Shown: in pieces, positions 6,386 to 15,961 of the stretch
Numbering within the stretch: position 1 is the stretch's first letter
Layout of the letters: each line of letters opens with the position of its first letter
NCBI RefSeq assembly: GCF_900102435.1
Contig: NZ_FNBU01000027.1
Location: 1-37,236 of the forward strand
Source: Sporolituus thermophilus DSM 23256
GTDB lineage: Bacteria; Bacillota; Negativicutes; Sporomusales; Thermosinaceae
Direction of reading: 5' to 3'
Length of the DNA: 37,236 nucleotides
Notes under the pieces: generated by a model
What the model saw: only the letters and a program-made list of their open reading frames with translations
What the model was told of the DNA's origin: nothing
The model's database searches: none
Program-made: the position numbers and the translations under genes

Positions 6386-8419
6386 TTAAAAACCGGGCAA
6401 TCGTGGCCATGGTAGTTTCCATTGCGGCCGTTCATCCTTTTGTTCACGTTTGGGGTCCACACGCTTATTCATTGAAGGCTCCTCCAACTGCTCGCGAGCG
6501 CGCCAGTCGGAAAACGGCGGTAACGGCAGACCTGCCCTACCCCGCGGGTCAACAGTAGTTGGTTCCGTACCTTTGATAAAAGCGCTGTACTCTACTTCCG
6601 GGCAGCCGCCACTAGAACGTTTGCCTGAGTCGGCGCAAATAGGAACATTAGTAATTATATTGCGGGGAACGGTAAAATCCGCAGGGGTGGTTCCAGCCAA
6701 AACCTTGGCCATCATGGCGCCCCACAACCCGGCCACTTCGGTACCGGAAATACCGACTGGTTTCCAGTCATCATTACCAATATAAATGCCCGCCAGCAAC
6801 TCCGGGGTATAGCCGATAAACCAAGCTGTCACATAATCGTCAGTTGTGCCGGTTTTACCTGCCGCCGGTCGGCCAATATTGGCGTTGGTCGCTGTCCCAT
6901 CCTGAATTACACCGCGCATCATGTCGGTCATTAAGTAAGCAATTTCGGGACTTAATACGGCGCGCTGATTAAGACGGCTCTCTTCTAAAACCTGGTCTTT
7001 TTCATCCAATACCTTAAGAATGGCGATCGGTTGCGATAAGATGCCGCTATTAGCAAACGCCGTATACGCGGTCGTTAGTTCGAGCAGATTAACGCCCCGG
7101 CGTAGTCCTCCCAAAGCTGAAGCTAGGTTATTGTCTTCAGGAACTATCGTTGAGATGCCCATAGTTCGTGCCAGTGATAATATGTTGTCCATGCCAACCT
7201 GGTTGGCTACCTTTACCGCCGCCACATTGACTGACCATCTGAGTGCTTTCTTCATGGTAATAGGACCGCGATATTTTTTATCATAGTTTTTGGGTTGGTA
7301 ACCGCCAATGTTAATCGGTTCATCGACAATGACCGATGCGGGTGTCAGACCTTGCATCAGCGCCGCGCTGTAAACAAATGGTTTGAAGGCTGAGCCGGGT
7401 TGGCGAACTTCGGCGATAACACGGTTAATTTGGCTTTCTTCATAATTTCGTCCACCCACCATCGCCTTTATATAGCCAGTACGCGGATCAAGGGCCAAAA
7501 CCGCTCCCTGCCTCTTGCCTAACACAGCTTCAGCTGCCTGCTGGGTTTTGATATCCAGGGTGGTATAAACTTTTAACCCGCCTTTATAAACACGATTGGC
7601 GCCATACCGGCTGACCAGCTCGTTGGCTACATAGTCAAGAAAATAAGAAGCTTGTACCACCCGCTTCTTTTTTCCCGCTAGCACCAACGGCTCCGCATTG
7701 GCCTTTGCTGCTTGTTCTGCAGTTATATACCCTTCCTTCACCATGCCCGCTAGCACGATAGCCCGACGATCCAACGCCGCTTTTAAATCATTGTAGGGTG
7801 AATAGATATTTGGGCCACGGGGTAACCCGGCAAGCAACGCGCTTTCGCCAAGCGTCAATTCGTTGGCATGTTTGCCGAAATAGACTTGAGCGGCCGCTTC
7901 TATGCCGTAAGCACCTTCTCCGAAATATATTTGATTAAGATAAGCTTGAAGGATTTCCTGTTTAGAGAACTTGCGTTCGATGACAATGGCCAGCAACGCT
8001 TCCTTGATTTTGCGTCCTAGGGTTCGTTCTTGGGTCAAAAACATATTTTTCGCCAACTGCTGCGTAATAGTGCTCCCTCCTTCCGCCAAGCTACGAGTGC
8101 GGATGTCAACAATTAGGGCACGTACTATTCCTATGGGATCGATTCCGAAATGACTATAAAACCGGGTATCTTCATTTGCAATAATTGCTTGCTGTACATA
8201 TGGCGAAATATTGTTGAGCGACACGACTATCCGGTTTTCTTCGAACAATTTAGAAATCAGCTGCCCGTTTATGTCAAATACTTGTGTTGCGGCAATATGC
8301 TGAAGATTATCGAGGGTATCTGTACGGGGAAGACTGAAGAAGGCGTAGCCAATACCGGCAAAGATGCTTAAAATAACCACGACAATAATGACGTCAATGA
8401 TGTATTCACGCCAGTGCAT
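6386..8419 (-). CDS. Class A penicillin-binding protein (PBP1A type)
   Basis: A 677-aa bifunctional peptidoglycan synthase. A membrane anchor lies at residues 7-30. The GT51 transglycosylase domain follows with ANEDTRFYSHFGID (catalytic E83), GGSTITQQLAKN (114-125) and RKIKEALLA (136-144). The transpeptidase domain has the active-site S343-AF-K346 (PGSAFKPF), S396-V-N398 and K522-T-G-T. All catalytic motifs are intact. The C-terminus is short, proline- and charge-rich (DPKREQKDERPQWKLPW), with no PASTA or fibronectin domain. Start at ATG 8419. It is divergent from the polysaccharide deacetylase at 8537, another wall enzyme. Confidence 0.95.
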   Translation of the reverse strand: MHWREYIIDVIIVVVILSIFAGIGYAFFSLPRTDTLDNLQHIAATQVFDINGQLISKLFEENRIVVSLNNISPYVQQAIIANEDTRFYSHFGIDPIGIVRALIVDIRTRSLAEGGSTITQQLAKNMFLTQERTLGRKIKEALLAIVIERKFSKQEILQAYLNQIYFGEGAYGIEAAAQVYFGKHANELTLGESALLAGLPRGPNIYSPYNDLKAALDRRAIVLAGMVKEGYITAEQAAKANAEPLVLAGKKKRVVQASYFLDYVANELVSRYGANRVYKGGLKVYTTLDIKTQQAAEAVLGKRQGAVLALDPRTGYIKAMVGGRNYEESQINRVIAEVRQPGSAFKPFVYSAALMQGLTPASVIVDEPINIGGYQPKNYDKKYRGPITMKKALRWSVNVAAVKVANQVGMDNILSLARTMGISTIVPEDNNLASALGGLRRGVNLLELTTAYTAFANSGILSQPIAILKVLDEKDQVLEESRLNQRAVLSPEIAYLMTDMMRGVIQDGTATNANIGRPAAGKTGTTDDYVTAWFIGYTPELLAGIYIGNDDWKPVGISGTEVAGLWGAMMAKVLAGTTPADFTVPRNIITNVPICADSGKRSSGGCPEVEYSAFIKGTEPTTVDPRGRAGLPLPPFSDWRAREQLEEPSMNKRVDPKREQKDERPQWKLPWPRLPGF

Positions 8420-8536
8420 AAAATATCACCATCCTCTTCTTCCCTAGTATATCCGAAAGGCGCTTAACTTTTGCGCGCAGGATTTTTGACGAAAGGCAGC
8501 GAATAATCTCCACAGCTGTCAACATAGGAGTAATTA

Positions 8537-9448
8537 ATGATGTTGTTGCCAAAATATTTTCGTTTTGCCTGCGGTTTTGGCAGTTTGGTATTTGCGCTTT
8601 TAGCTATTTGTCCACTAGCCACCTTAGCCTTTGAAGGCCATATTGTTTCGTCTCGTAGTGGTGAAGAAACCAAAACCGCCGCTGCCGTAGTTAACCCGCT
8701 AATTGAATGTCCATATAGTTTATTGATGGACGAAACGAATACAGTGTTACAGCCCGGAAAGCCGGTGTATGACAAATATACGGTTGCCGAGCGTAAAGTA
8801 CGCAATTTGCCGACAACCTTGCCGATTGTTCAACCTTATTATGCGGAAAAAACAGTATACCTCACATTTGATGATGGTCCCGACCCGGAAAATACGCCAA
8901 TAATACTGGATATACTCCGCCAACATGGCATTAAGGCCACCTTCTTTGTCGTCGGCGCACAAGTTGAACAATATCCGCACATTCTTAAAAGAATTTTCGA
9001 AGAAGGCCATGCGATTGGTAACCATTCTTACAACCATATTTACAGCCAGTTATATCAATCTGCGCATACGTATATTAAACAGCTGCAGCAAACAGATGAT
9101 ATTATTAAAAACGTCATTGGCGTGCGGCCGCGAATTTCGCGCGCGCCAGGCGGTTCAGCAGGCAGTTTTACCAAAGAATATTGGAAGACTTTGGAGCAAG
9201 ATGGTTATGTGGAAGTGGGGTGGAATATCAGTTCTGGCGATGCCTCAAGTGCTAAGGCCCAGCAAATTGTAGACAATGTAATCCGCCAAATGCAGAACAA
9301 GTCTCTCTGGAATCACGCGATTGTCCTGATGCATGACGGCAGAGGTCACGGCGAAACAGTAAAAGCTTTACCGCATATTATTACTTATTTTAAAGAACGA
9401 GGTTTTGAATTTCGCGTTGTAAATTTAGAAACACCGCCAGCTTGGTAA
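8537..9448 (+). CDS. Secreted or anchored polysaccharide deacetylase (NodB domain)
   Basis: A 303-aa carbohydrate esterase family 4 enzyme. The N-terminus is a signal peptide or anchor (hydrophobic 8-31, possible cleavage after ATLA). A linker of about 70 residues precedes the NodB domain: TFDDGP (110-115, catalytic Asp and metal Asp), H163-x3-H167 (metal ligands in NHSYNH), RAPGG (202-206), GWNISSGD and LMHDG (H266). It probably removes acetyl groups from peptidoglycan GlcNAc or MurNAc outside the membrane. ATG at 8537 follows AGGAG by seven bases. It is one of the few plus-strand genes and diverges from the penicillin-binding protein, which suggests a cell-wall role. Its 3' end overlaps a bidirectional terminator. 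Confidence 0.9.
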   Translation: MMLLPKYFRFACGFGSLVFALLAICPLATLAFEGHIVSSRSGEETKTAAAVVNPLIECPYSLLMDETNTVLQPGKPVYDKYTVAERKVRNLPTTLPIVQPYYAEKTVYLTFDDGPDPENTPIILDILRQHGIKATFFVVGAQVEQYPHILKRIFEEGHAIGNHSYNHIYSQLYQSAHTYIKQLQQTDDIIKNVIGVRPRISRAPGGSAGSFTKEYWKTLEQDGYVEVGWNISSGDASSAKAQQIVDNVIRQMQNKSLWNHAIVLMHDGRGHGETVKALPHIITYFKERGFEFRVVNLETPPAW

Positions 9449-9461
9449 GCTAGCGGTGTTT
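9429..9461. terminator. Bidirectional terminator between deacetylase and guaB
   Basis: Stem AAACACCGC/GCGGTGTTT with inner pairs AGCTT/AAGCT, overlapping the deacetylase stop codon. It is followed by TCTTTATGTCTTT on the plus strand and TCTAAATTT on the minus strand, so it serves both convergent genes. Confidence 0.75.
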
Positions 9462-9471
9462 CTTTATGTCT

Positions 9472-10926
<1,455 letters not shown>

Positions 10927-10966
10927 CTAACCTACTCCTTTCGCTATCTTATGTTGGTTATTGCAA

Positions 10967-10994
10967 AATATAATATCATAGGTACACCTGTTAA
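10967..10994 (-). promoter_or_regulatory. Candidate sigma-A promoter of guaB
   Basis: On the minus strand TTAACA (10994-10989), a 16-base spacer and TATATT (10972-10967), about 40 bp upstream of the guaB start. Spacing is slightly short and both boxes are imperfect. Confidence 0.4.
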
Positions 10995-11019
10995 ATCTAC
11001 CACTTTATGTAGTTTTTAT

Positions 11020-11967
11020 TTAATTTAGCCGTTGCGGTCCCGTAGACCACACGGTGACGAAACGCCCGCGGCGACGCGCTGCTGTTAATAGCGCCGCGGG
11101 CGGATGCGGGTTAGCAATTATTACTTCTGTCTCGGGACTAAGACACTCAAGCAAATAATCGATTTCCGGCCTATCGGCACTACTATAAGAAAGGCCGATC
11201 AATAAACACTTTGTGAGTAAAGGGCCGATCGAGGAAAACCAATGATATCCGGGAGCAACCCATTGATAATCAAGAAAGGGAGATTGTTCTTGCGGCAATA
11301 CGATATCCACCTCAGCCCGGGGTCGCAGCAGTTCTTCGTCTCGTAGCCGCCGTCTGGGCTTGTTAGTATACGTAATCAGCTTCGTAATAGGGTATTCAAC
11401 CGGCTGAACGTCGCCAGAGACTTCGAAATCAATAGAGCCATGGGGCTTTACAATAGGAACGCCTTCTTTTTCTTCAACTAAACCAAAACGGCGAAAAGAT
11501 GCCCCTACCTGCGCTAATGTTTTTTCTAAAATTAAATCGTAATTAAAGGAAACGGCTCCCACCAAATCATCTTTCACCGCCCCAATCCATTCCAGCCATG
11601 GCCAGCCCTGAAAGGGGAATTGGTTTACCGCCAATTGAAAATGCGAATAGGCGATTGCCAAAAAGTGCCGCATTTCTGCTTTAAGCACAAACTGTTCGCT
11701 CGTAAGAGGCATGTACTCGTCCAGGTGATGTAAAATCGCGGCAAAAACTTTAAAATCCTCATCAGCCCTAGATTGATTGTGCACCAGACGGATTGCTGCG
11801 GCAAATCGCGGTAGTGACTGCAGTAAGGGAAACCAAGGCTTGCCTGGAGTTGCCAGCTGCCAGCTTAAAGGACATCGCGGATCCCATTCGTCCAAGCGCG
11901 GGCTGAGAAATTGTCGCAGACTTAAAGCCATGCCATTTCCCACAATCAGACCGATACGTTGGACCAA
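11020..11967 (-). CDS. SIR2-like domain protein
   Basis: A 315-aa protein with the layout of SIR2-like NAD-binding domains: N-terminal glycine motif LIVGNGMA (G10-N-G12), SFNYD (N142, D144), PHGSID (H176) and a late Rossmann strand IGLSYSSAD (257-265). Those positions correspond to the NAD-site glycines, the Asn/Asp pair and the general-base His of sirtuins, so the site looks intact. There is no zinc-finger cysteine quartet, unlike true deacetylase sirtuins, so NAD+ hydrolysis or NAD sensing is more likely than protein deacetylation. That is inference. No fused effector or sensor domain is visible. Start at TTG 11967 with GGAGG seven bases upstream, 38 bp after the D-aminoacylase gene, so probably co-transcribed. 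Confidence 0.7.
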   Translation of the reverse strand: MVQRIGLIVGNGMALSLRQFLSPRLDEWDPRCPLSWQLATPGKPWFPLLQSLPRFAAAIRLVHNQSRADEDFKVFAAILHHLDEYMPLTSEQFVLKAEMRHFLAIAYSHFQLAVNQFPFQGWPWLEWIGAVKDDLVGAVSFNYDLILEKTLAQVGASFRRFGLVEEKEGVPIVKPHGSIDFEVSGDVQPVEYPITKLITYTNKPRRRLRDEELLRPRAEVDIVLPQEQSPFLDYQWVAPGYHWFSSIGPLLTKCLLIGLSYSSADRPEIDYLLECLSPETEVIIANPHPPAALLTAARRRGRFVTVWSTGPQRLN

Positions 11968-12005
11968 TCTTTTTCCTCCAGCCGTTTTTGCTAGTTTCTA
12001 CTAGT

Positions 12006-13583
12006 TCATTCCACAGAACCTGATGGTTTATGCATTAAAAATTTTCCCGACATTTGGTATGTTAATTTACCCTGCATCACTGCCGGCTTGCCGTTAACCA
12101 ACACGTATTCGATGCCCGAGGGGGGACGGAAAGGGTCTTGATAGTTGGCGTTATCTTTAACGACTGCGAAATCAAAAATAGTTATATCGGCGTAAAAATT
12201 TGGCCGCAGTTGGCCCCGCCCATTCAAGCGGAAAACGGCCGCAGGGAGTGAGGTCATCTTTCGCACGGCTTCGGGTAGAGACAAAACTGCCTGTTCCCGC
12301 ACATAGCGGGCCAATACGCGCGGGAAAGTGCCATAACTGCGGGGATGCGGCAAACCTTCCGCCAAAGGGCCGAAAGACAGGCGTGCACCTGCATCACTAC
12401 CTACCATCGACAAGGGCCATGTCAAAACCCGTACCAAGTCTTTTTCATCTATTGCGTGCTGGATCATACTTACAGACCCTTCTTCTGCCAGGAGAAGGGT
12501 TATTACCGTCTGAGCCGGACGCTTGTTTTGAGCTAAAGCCACCTGCGCCAGCGATTTTCCTTGGAAAAATTTATTCTCTGGCTTACGGACTTTCGTGATG
12601 ATAATCGTTTCATAATCGCCGGCTTCCCGATCTATGTCTGCCAACAGCGTCTCACTGTTAAATAACTCACGTAGCCGCGAGAGCATTGCGTCTTTACCGC
12701 CGTCATGTATCCAAGCCGGCAGCAAGGTAGCGAGATTTGTATGCAGGGCTGTATAAGGATAAACGTCGCAATAGATGTCAACACCCTCGCTGCGGGCTTC
12801 TTGCAGCATAGTCAATGTTTTTGCCGTTTTTCCCCAGTTGTTGCGTTTCCTTGCTTTATGATGGGAAATTACTCCTCGCACTCGGCTTGCTTTACAGACA
12901 CTAATCGCTTCCGTTACCGCATCGATCAATCCGTCACCTTCATCGCGGATATGAGTTGTGTAAACACCCCCGATTGGGGCAAGAACCCGGCACAGAACTA
13001 CAAGTTCTGTGCGTCCGGCAAAGCACCCCGGCGGGTATAACAAACCCGAACTAAAGCCTACGGCGCCTTCACGGACTGTTTGACGCAGTAACTGAGCCAT
13101 TAGCTTTAACTCTTCGGCGGAAGCCTGGCGAGCGGCGGTACCCATAATCAAGGCCCGAAGGTTGCCGTGGCCGGTGAGAGTAGCCGTATTAATACCGAGA
13201 CGATTATTAAGAAGTTTAATAAATTCAGAAGTTGTCGCCCACTGTTCGTTCGTATTCTTACCATAATCGAGAAGATCACGTAGCTCATGATTTATCGGCG
13301 CGGCCGATTCACCGCAATTACCAATGATTTCGGTAGTAACTCCTTGCAAAATTTTGCTCACGGCGTAAGGGTTATGGAAGTACCAAGCATCTGTATGAGA
13401 ATGGACGTCAATAAAGCCCGGCGCCACAACTAACCCGGTTGCGTCAATTATTTCTCGAGCCCCTTCGCCGCTGAGCTCTCCCATTGCCACAATTTTGTCG
13501 CCCTTAATACCGATGTCGGCATAGTACCCCTCTTGTCCCGTACCATCCACGATCAACCCGTTCTTGATCTTTAAATCCAACAA
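12006..13583 (-). CDS. N-acyl-D-amino-acid deacylase (D-aminoacylase) family amidohydrolase
   Basis: An amidohydrolase of about 525 aa resembling D-aminoacylases, which release D-amino acids from N-acyl-D-amino acids. Visible are the N-terminal composite domain (IKNGLIVDGTG), the metal site APGFIDVHSHTD (HSH at about residues 61-63), the bridging Cys of IGNCGES (about 90), GFSSGLLYPPG, THIRDEGD, ISHHKAR and VGSDAGARLS. The frame extends to ATG 13604, but that start would lie inside the Shine-Dalgarno GAGGGGGTGG. TTG at 13583 is seven bases beyond GGTGG and is preferred. It lies between the TSUP pair and the SIR2-like gene on one strand. The exact substrate is not determinable; dihydropyrimidinase-like activity is less likely. 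Confidence 0.85.
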   Translation of the reverse strand: MLDLKIKNGLIVDGTGQEGYYADIGIKGDKIVAMGELSGEGAREIIDATGLVVAPGFIDVHSHTDAWYFHNPYAVSKILQGVTTEIIGNCGESAAPINHELRDLLDYGKNTNEQWATTSEFIKLLNNRLGINTATLTGHGNLRALIMGTAARQASAEELKLMAQLLRQTVREGAVGFSSGLLYPPGCFAGRTELVVLCRVLAPIGGVYTTHIRDEGDGLIDAVTEAISVCKASRVRGVISHHKARKRNNWGKTAKTLTMLQEARSEGVDIYCDVYPYTALHTNLATLLPAWIHDGGKDAMLSRLRELFNSETLLADIDREAGDYETIIITKVRKPENKFFQGKSLAQVALAQNKRPAQTVITLLLAEEGSVSMIQHAIDEKDLVRVLTWPLSMVGSDAGARLSFGPLAEGLPHPRSYGTFPRVLARYVREQAVLSLPEAVRKMTSLPAAVFRLNGRGQLRPNFYADITIFDFAVVKDNANYQDPFRPPSGIEYVLVNGKPAVMQGKLTYQMSGKFLMHKPSGSVE

Positions 13584-13634
13584 AAAAATCCACCCCCTCT
13601 TCATTTAATAATAAATAAGGGTGGATAATTTATG

Positions 13635-14003
13635 CTATGATTTCTTAGGTTTTGCTAAAACCATCCGGAGACCTGTGACAATGACAAAAATTCCGAACAG
13701 GCGTTTCAACGTTTCAGCCGGAATAGCTTGGACAAAGTTAGCGCTTAGTAGAGCTCCAGCTATAGCTCCCAAGGCTAGATAGCCTGCAACGCGATAATTG
13801 ATCAGCCTGTCTTTATGAAACTGCAAGATACCGGCAATAGCCGTTGGGATAATTACTAACATCGATATTCCTTGCGCCGTATGCTGGGATATTCCTAGAA
13901 AAAAGACCATCATGGGGACTAAAACCACGCCGCCGCCAATACCCAGTAGACCACTTAATATCCCGGTAAAAAGCCCCATTGCGAAAGTAATTAAGACCAT
14001 CAT
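13635..14003 (-). CDS. Half-size TSUP (TauE/SafE) membrane protein, second of a pair
   Basis: A 122-aa membrane protein with four hydrophobic segments and the TSUP repeat signature LSGLLGIGGGVVLVPMM (residues 17-33), then HTAQG, and a C-terminal LKRLFGIFVIVTGLRMVLAK. Classical TauE/SafE anion or sulfonate exporters are about 250 aa and contain this repeat twice. This protein contains it once and should need a partner. Its start overlaps the stop of the preceding half-size gene (ATGA), with AGGATGG upstream inside that gene. The two share clear similarity along their length, so they look like the two halves of one transporter. The transported anion is unknown. Confidence 0.85.
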   Translation of the reverse strand: MMVLITFAMGLFTGILSGLLGIGGGVVLVPMMVFFLGISQHTAQGISMLVIIPTAIAGILQFHKDRLINYRVAGYLALGAIAGALLSANFVQAIPAETLKRLFGIFVIVTGLRMVLAKPKKS

Positions 14004-14356
14004 GCTAATACCATCCTAAGACCGACAAAAACCAGCAATATTCCAAACAGACGTTTAAGCTGCGCTGCCGGTATTTTTTTCATAATTCGGGCGCCGATAC
14101 TGGCGCCGATAATGCTGCCGACAACCAAATTCAACGACACCCCAAGATCGGCATTGCCGTGAAAGCCATAGATAATAGCGCTGACGATAGCGGTAGGAAT
14201 AACGACTGCCAAAGAGGTCCCATGGGCAGTATGTTGATCAATGGCAAAGCAAGAAACCATGATTGGCACCAGGAATACTCCGCCGCCGACACCAAGTAAG
14301 CCGCTGAAAATTCCCACGATAAACCCGGTACCGGTAAGTTTTATATTTTCTGTCAT
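14000..14356 (-). CDS. Half-size TSUP (TauE/SafE) membrane protein, first of a pair
   Basis: A 118-aa membrane protein with the TSUP repeat signature FSGLLGVGGGVFLVPIMV at the N-terminus, HTAHGTSLAVVIPTA in the middle, and LKRLFGILLVFVGLRMVLA at the C-terminus. It ends in TGA overlapping the ATG of its near-duplicate. Start at ATG 14356 with AGGAG eight bases upstream, 11 bp after the DUF3870 gene. Coupled translation would give equal amounts of the two halves, consistent with a heterodimeric transporter. Since each has its own N-terminal glycine motif and a complete C-terminus, a frameshifted full-length gene is unlikely. Confidence 0.85.
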   Translation of the reverse strand: MTENIKLTGTGFIVGIFSGLLGVGGGVFLVPIMVSCFAIDQHTAHGTSLAVVIPTAIVSAIIYGFHGNADLGVSLNLVVGSIIGASIGARIMKKIPAAQLKRLFGILLVFVGLRMVLA

Positions 14357-14367
14357 TTTTACAGCTC

Positions 14368-14715
14368 CTAATCCAGAACACTCGGAATAGTACCTTCAGT
14401 GTAACTGCGATACTTGTCGTAAATAATGCGGATTGCCGTAATAATAGTCCTTTTGGCGCTCCCTTGATATACGCGGTCAATTGTCCGCAATGCCTGGTCA
14501 GGCCCGTTCTTTAAACTCTGACCGACCAGAGCAGCCGAAACATGTTTACGGGCAAGTTGTGTGGCGAGCGTGCAGTCGGCTTCGACAATTTCCCCTGTTA
14601 CCACATCAATCAATACAATTACCCCAATCACCTTATACATTTCACTTGCCGTTATACCAGTTGGTAATTTCGCGTAACCTGAGAACAGAACTAGCCTGTT
14701 CGTTTCTTTTTCCAT
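14368..14715 (-). CDS. DUF3870-type protein
   Basis: A 115-aa soluble protein starting at ATG 14715, where GGAGGG is six bases upstream; the longer frame to 14760 would overlap the previous gene and lacks a site. It begins MEKETNRLVLFSGYAKLPTG and contains VIGVIVLIDVVTGEIVEADC (a beta hairpin with one Cys), LVGQSL and AIRIIYDKYRSY. This matches my recollection of the DUF3870 family, of unknown function, common in Clostridia and Negativicutes. It lies 16 bp downstream of the P-loop/Asp23 fusion gene and 11 bp upstream of the TSUP pair, so a single transcript is plausible. Confidence 0.7.
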   Translation of the reverse strand: MEKETNRLVLFSGYAKLPTGITASEMYKVIGVIVLIDVVTGEIVEADCTLATQLARKHVSAALVGQSLKNGPDQALRTIDRVYQGSAKRTIITAIRIIYDKYRSYTEGTIPSVLD

Positions 14716-14731
14716 TGTCATCCCTCCTGCG

Positions 14732-15556
14732 CTAGTCAATACTGAGCCGCTTGACTTCAATATTAACTTCTTTAACTGTCATTCCTGTCATGTATTCAAC
14801 CATATTTTTAATGCGGTGCTGCGCTTGATGAACGACATCCCATATGGGCTGTCCATATTTAATAGTTACGTCTAAAGAGATAGAAATTCCTTTTTCTTTG
14901 TCCTGAGAATTTTTTATATTTATTTGTCCGGTCCTAGTAATGGCCAGATCACTAGTGGCAACATAGTCGACAATAGAAGCAATAGTAGCGTCCGAAATAA
15001 GCAATTTGCCATAATAACTAAAAGTAGGACGGACAATGGATTTTTCACCAAGTTTGCGCCGTTTTGCCTGCGGCTTTTTAAAAAATATCTCCAAAGGATC
15101 GATAAGGTATCCGGAGAAGTGCGGTTTCAGTTCAATCGTAGGTACAGGTATAATGTGCTTGCCTTCTTTCAAGCGGCTTTCCCGGGCTCTTGCAATTTCC
15201 GCTCTTGTAGCAATTTCATCGATCCGAATAATTTTCGTAATCGGAGGCAGGGCAAGAGCATCAATTATTTTGTTTACCATATTTACGGAAGTACCTAAAA
15301 TTAAAATGCGTTCAGGGGCTACACGCTCTATTGCTTCCCGTACTTCCCGGGCATGCTCGGCGTCCATAAAAATAGCCCTTTTGACGGCACGGATTTTGCT
15401 TGGTTCTTTTTTAGCGGAATATCCTGCGATGATTTTACTGTCCTTGATTAGTAGCCCGTCATCGATAATAGCGTCGATATTATGTTCATGAGCTACAATC
15501 AAAGCCCGATGGCTTTTGCCTGTACCGCTCGGACCAACTAATGCAACGACTTCCAT
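14732..15556 (-). CDS. P-loop NTPase fused to an Asp23/Gls24-like domain
   Basis: A two-domain protein of about 274 aa. Residues 1-160 form a P-loop domain with Walker A GPSGTGKS (8-15), followed by IIDDGLLIKDSKIIAGYSAK, ILGTS and a basic conserved stretch RESRLKEGKHIIPVP. Residues of about 180-272 resemble Asp23/Gls24 (YloU-type) domains: LLISDATIASIVDYVATSD, ISLDVTIKYGQPIWDVV, then MTGMTVKEVNIEVKRL. Asp23/Gls24 proteins are linked to envelope stress and fatty-acid metabolism. Joining one to an NTPase is unusual. Start at ATG 15556, with AGGAGG eight bases upstream; the longer frame to 15628 crosses a hairpin. Its function is unknown. Confidence 0.75.
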   Translation of the reverse strand: MEVVALVGPSGTGKSHRALIVAHEHNIDAIIDDGLLIKDSKIIAGYSAKKEPSKIRAVKRAIFMDAEHAREVREAIERVAPERILILGTSVNMVNKIIDALALPPITKIIRIDEIATRAEIARARESRLKEGKHIIPVPTIELKPHFSGYLIDPLEIFFKKPQAKRRKLGEKSIVRPTFSYYGKLLISDATIASIVDYVATSDLAITRTGQINIKNSQDKEKGISISLDVTIKYGQPIWDVVHQAQHRIKNMVEYMTGMTVKEVNIEVKRLSID

Positions 15557-15584
15557 GCCAGACGCCTCCTGCGTTTTATGTTCA

Positions 15585-15613
15585 TAATAAAAATAAACAC
15601 CTTTATAGGTGTT
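15585..15613 (-). terminator. Weak terminator or attenuator upstream of the P-loop/Asp23 gene
   Basis: On the minus strand AACACC-TATAAA-GGTGTT is followed by TATTTTTATTAT, directly after the coiled-coil gene stop at 15615. The stem is only 6 bp, so read-through is likely. Confidence 0.5.
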
Positions 15614-15614
15614 G

Positions 15615-15908
15615 TCAAGTAGGGGCATTTCCCGACATATTTTTGTTTGGGGTTAGCAGGCGAAGCTGGTCCTCCAGTTGAGTTATCCTCACATTACGAT
15701 ACATAATCGCCCGCGCGTACCGGCAATTGTTCTTTTGCAGTTTTTCGTTCTGCATCTCCAACCGCAAAACTTTCTCCCGCTTTTCTCGTTCTATAGAATC
15801 AATTAGGTTCATAAGCACCCGGCGGCTGATACGCAATGCTTCCACTTTATCCTCCAGTTCCCGGATGCGCGCCCGCAGTTCGTCAAGCAAAGCTGTATCC
15901 TCGCCCAC
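15615..15908 (-). CDS. Coiled-coil protein of unknown function
   Basis: A 97-aa highly charged protein that is almost entirely helical with heptad spacing: LLDELRARIRELEDKVEAL, then IEREKREKVLRLEMQNEKL and ITQLEDQLRLL. No membrane segment or signal is visible. Two starts are possible. GTG at 15908 has GGGGGG six bases upstream and is preferred. ATG at 15965 overlaps the stop of the upstream PHP gene (ATGA), would give 116 aa and lacks a clear ribosome site. It lies between the PHP phosphoesterase and the P-loop/Asp23 gene. I do not recognise a named family; the shape suggests a small oligomerising or scaffold protein. Confidence 0.65.
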   Translation of the reverse strand: MGEDTALLDELRARIRELEDKVEALRISRRVLMNLIDSIEREKREKVLRLEMQNEKLQKNNCRYARAIMYRNVRITQLEDQLRLLTPNKNMSGNAPT

Positions 15909-15961
15909 GATATTCCCCCCTAATCGTTCTGTACAGAGAATATATTCCGGCACCCGTGTTT

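Noticed and set aside
10927-11019. Purine riboswitch upstream of guaB
   Set aside because: The gap is under 100 bp, already holds a promoter and ribosome site, and shows no paired-loop structure of that class.
13635-14356. One TSUP gene broken by a frameshift
   Set aside because: Each half has its own start with a ribosome site, the full repeat signature and a complete C-terminus, and the ATGA overlap is a standard coupling arrangement.
11020-14356. A defence island built around the SIR2-like gene
   Set aside because: Neighbours are a D-aminoacylase, TSUP transporters and guaB. No nuclease, methylase, STAND, TIR or phage-related gene is nearby.
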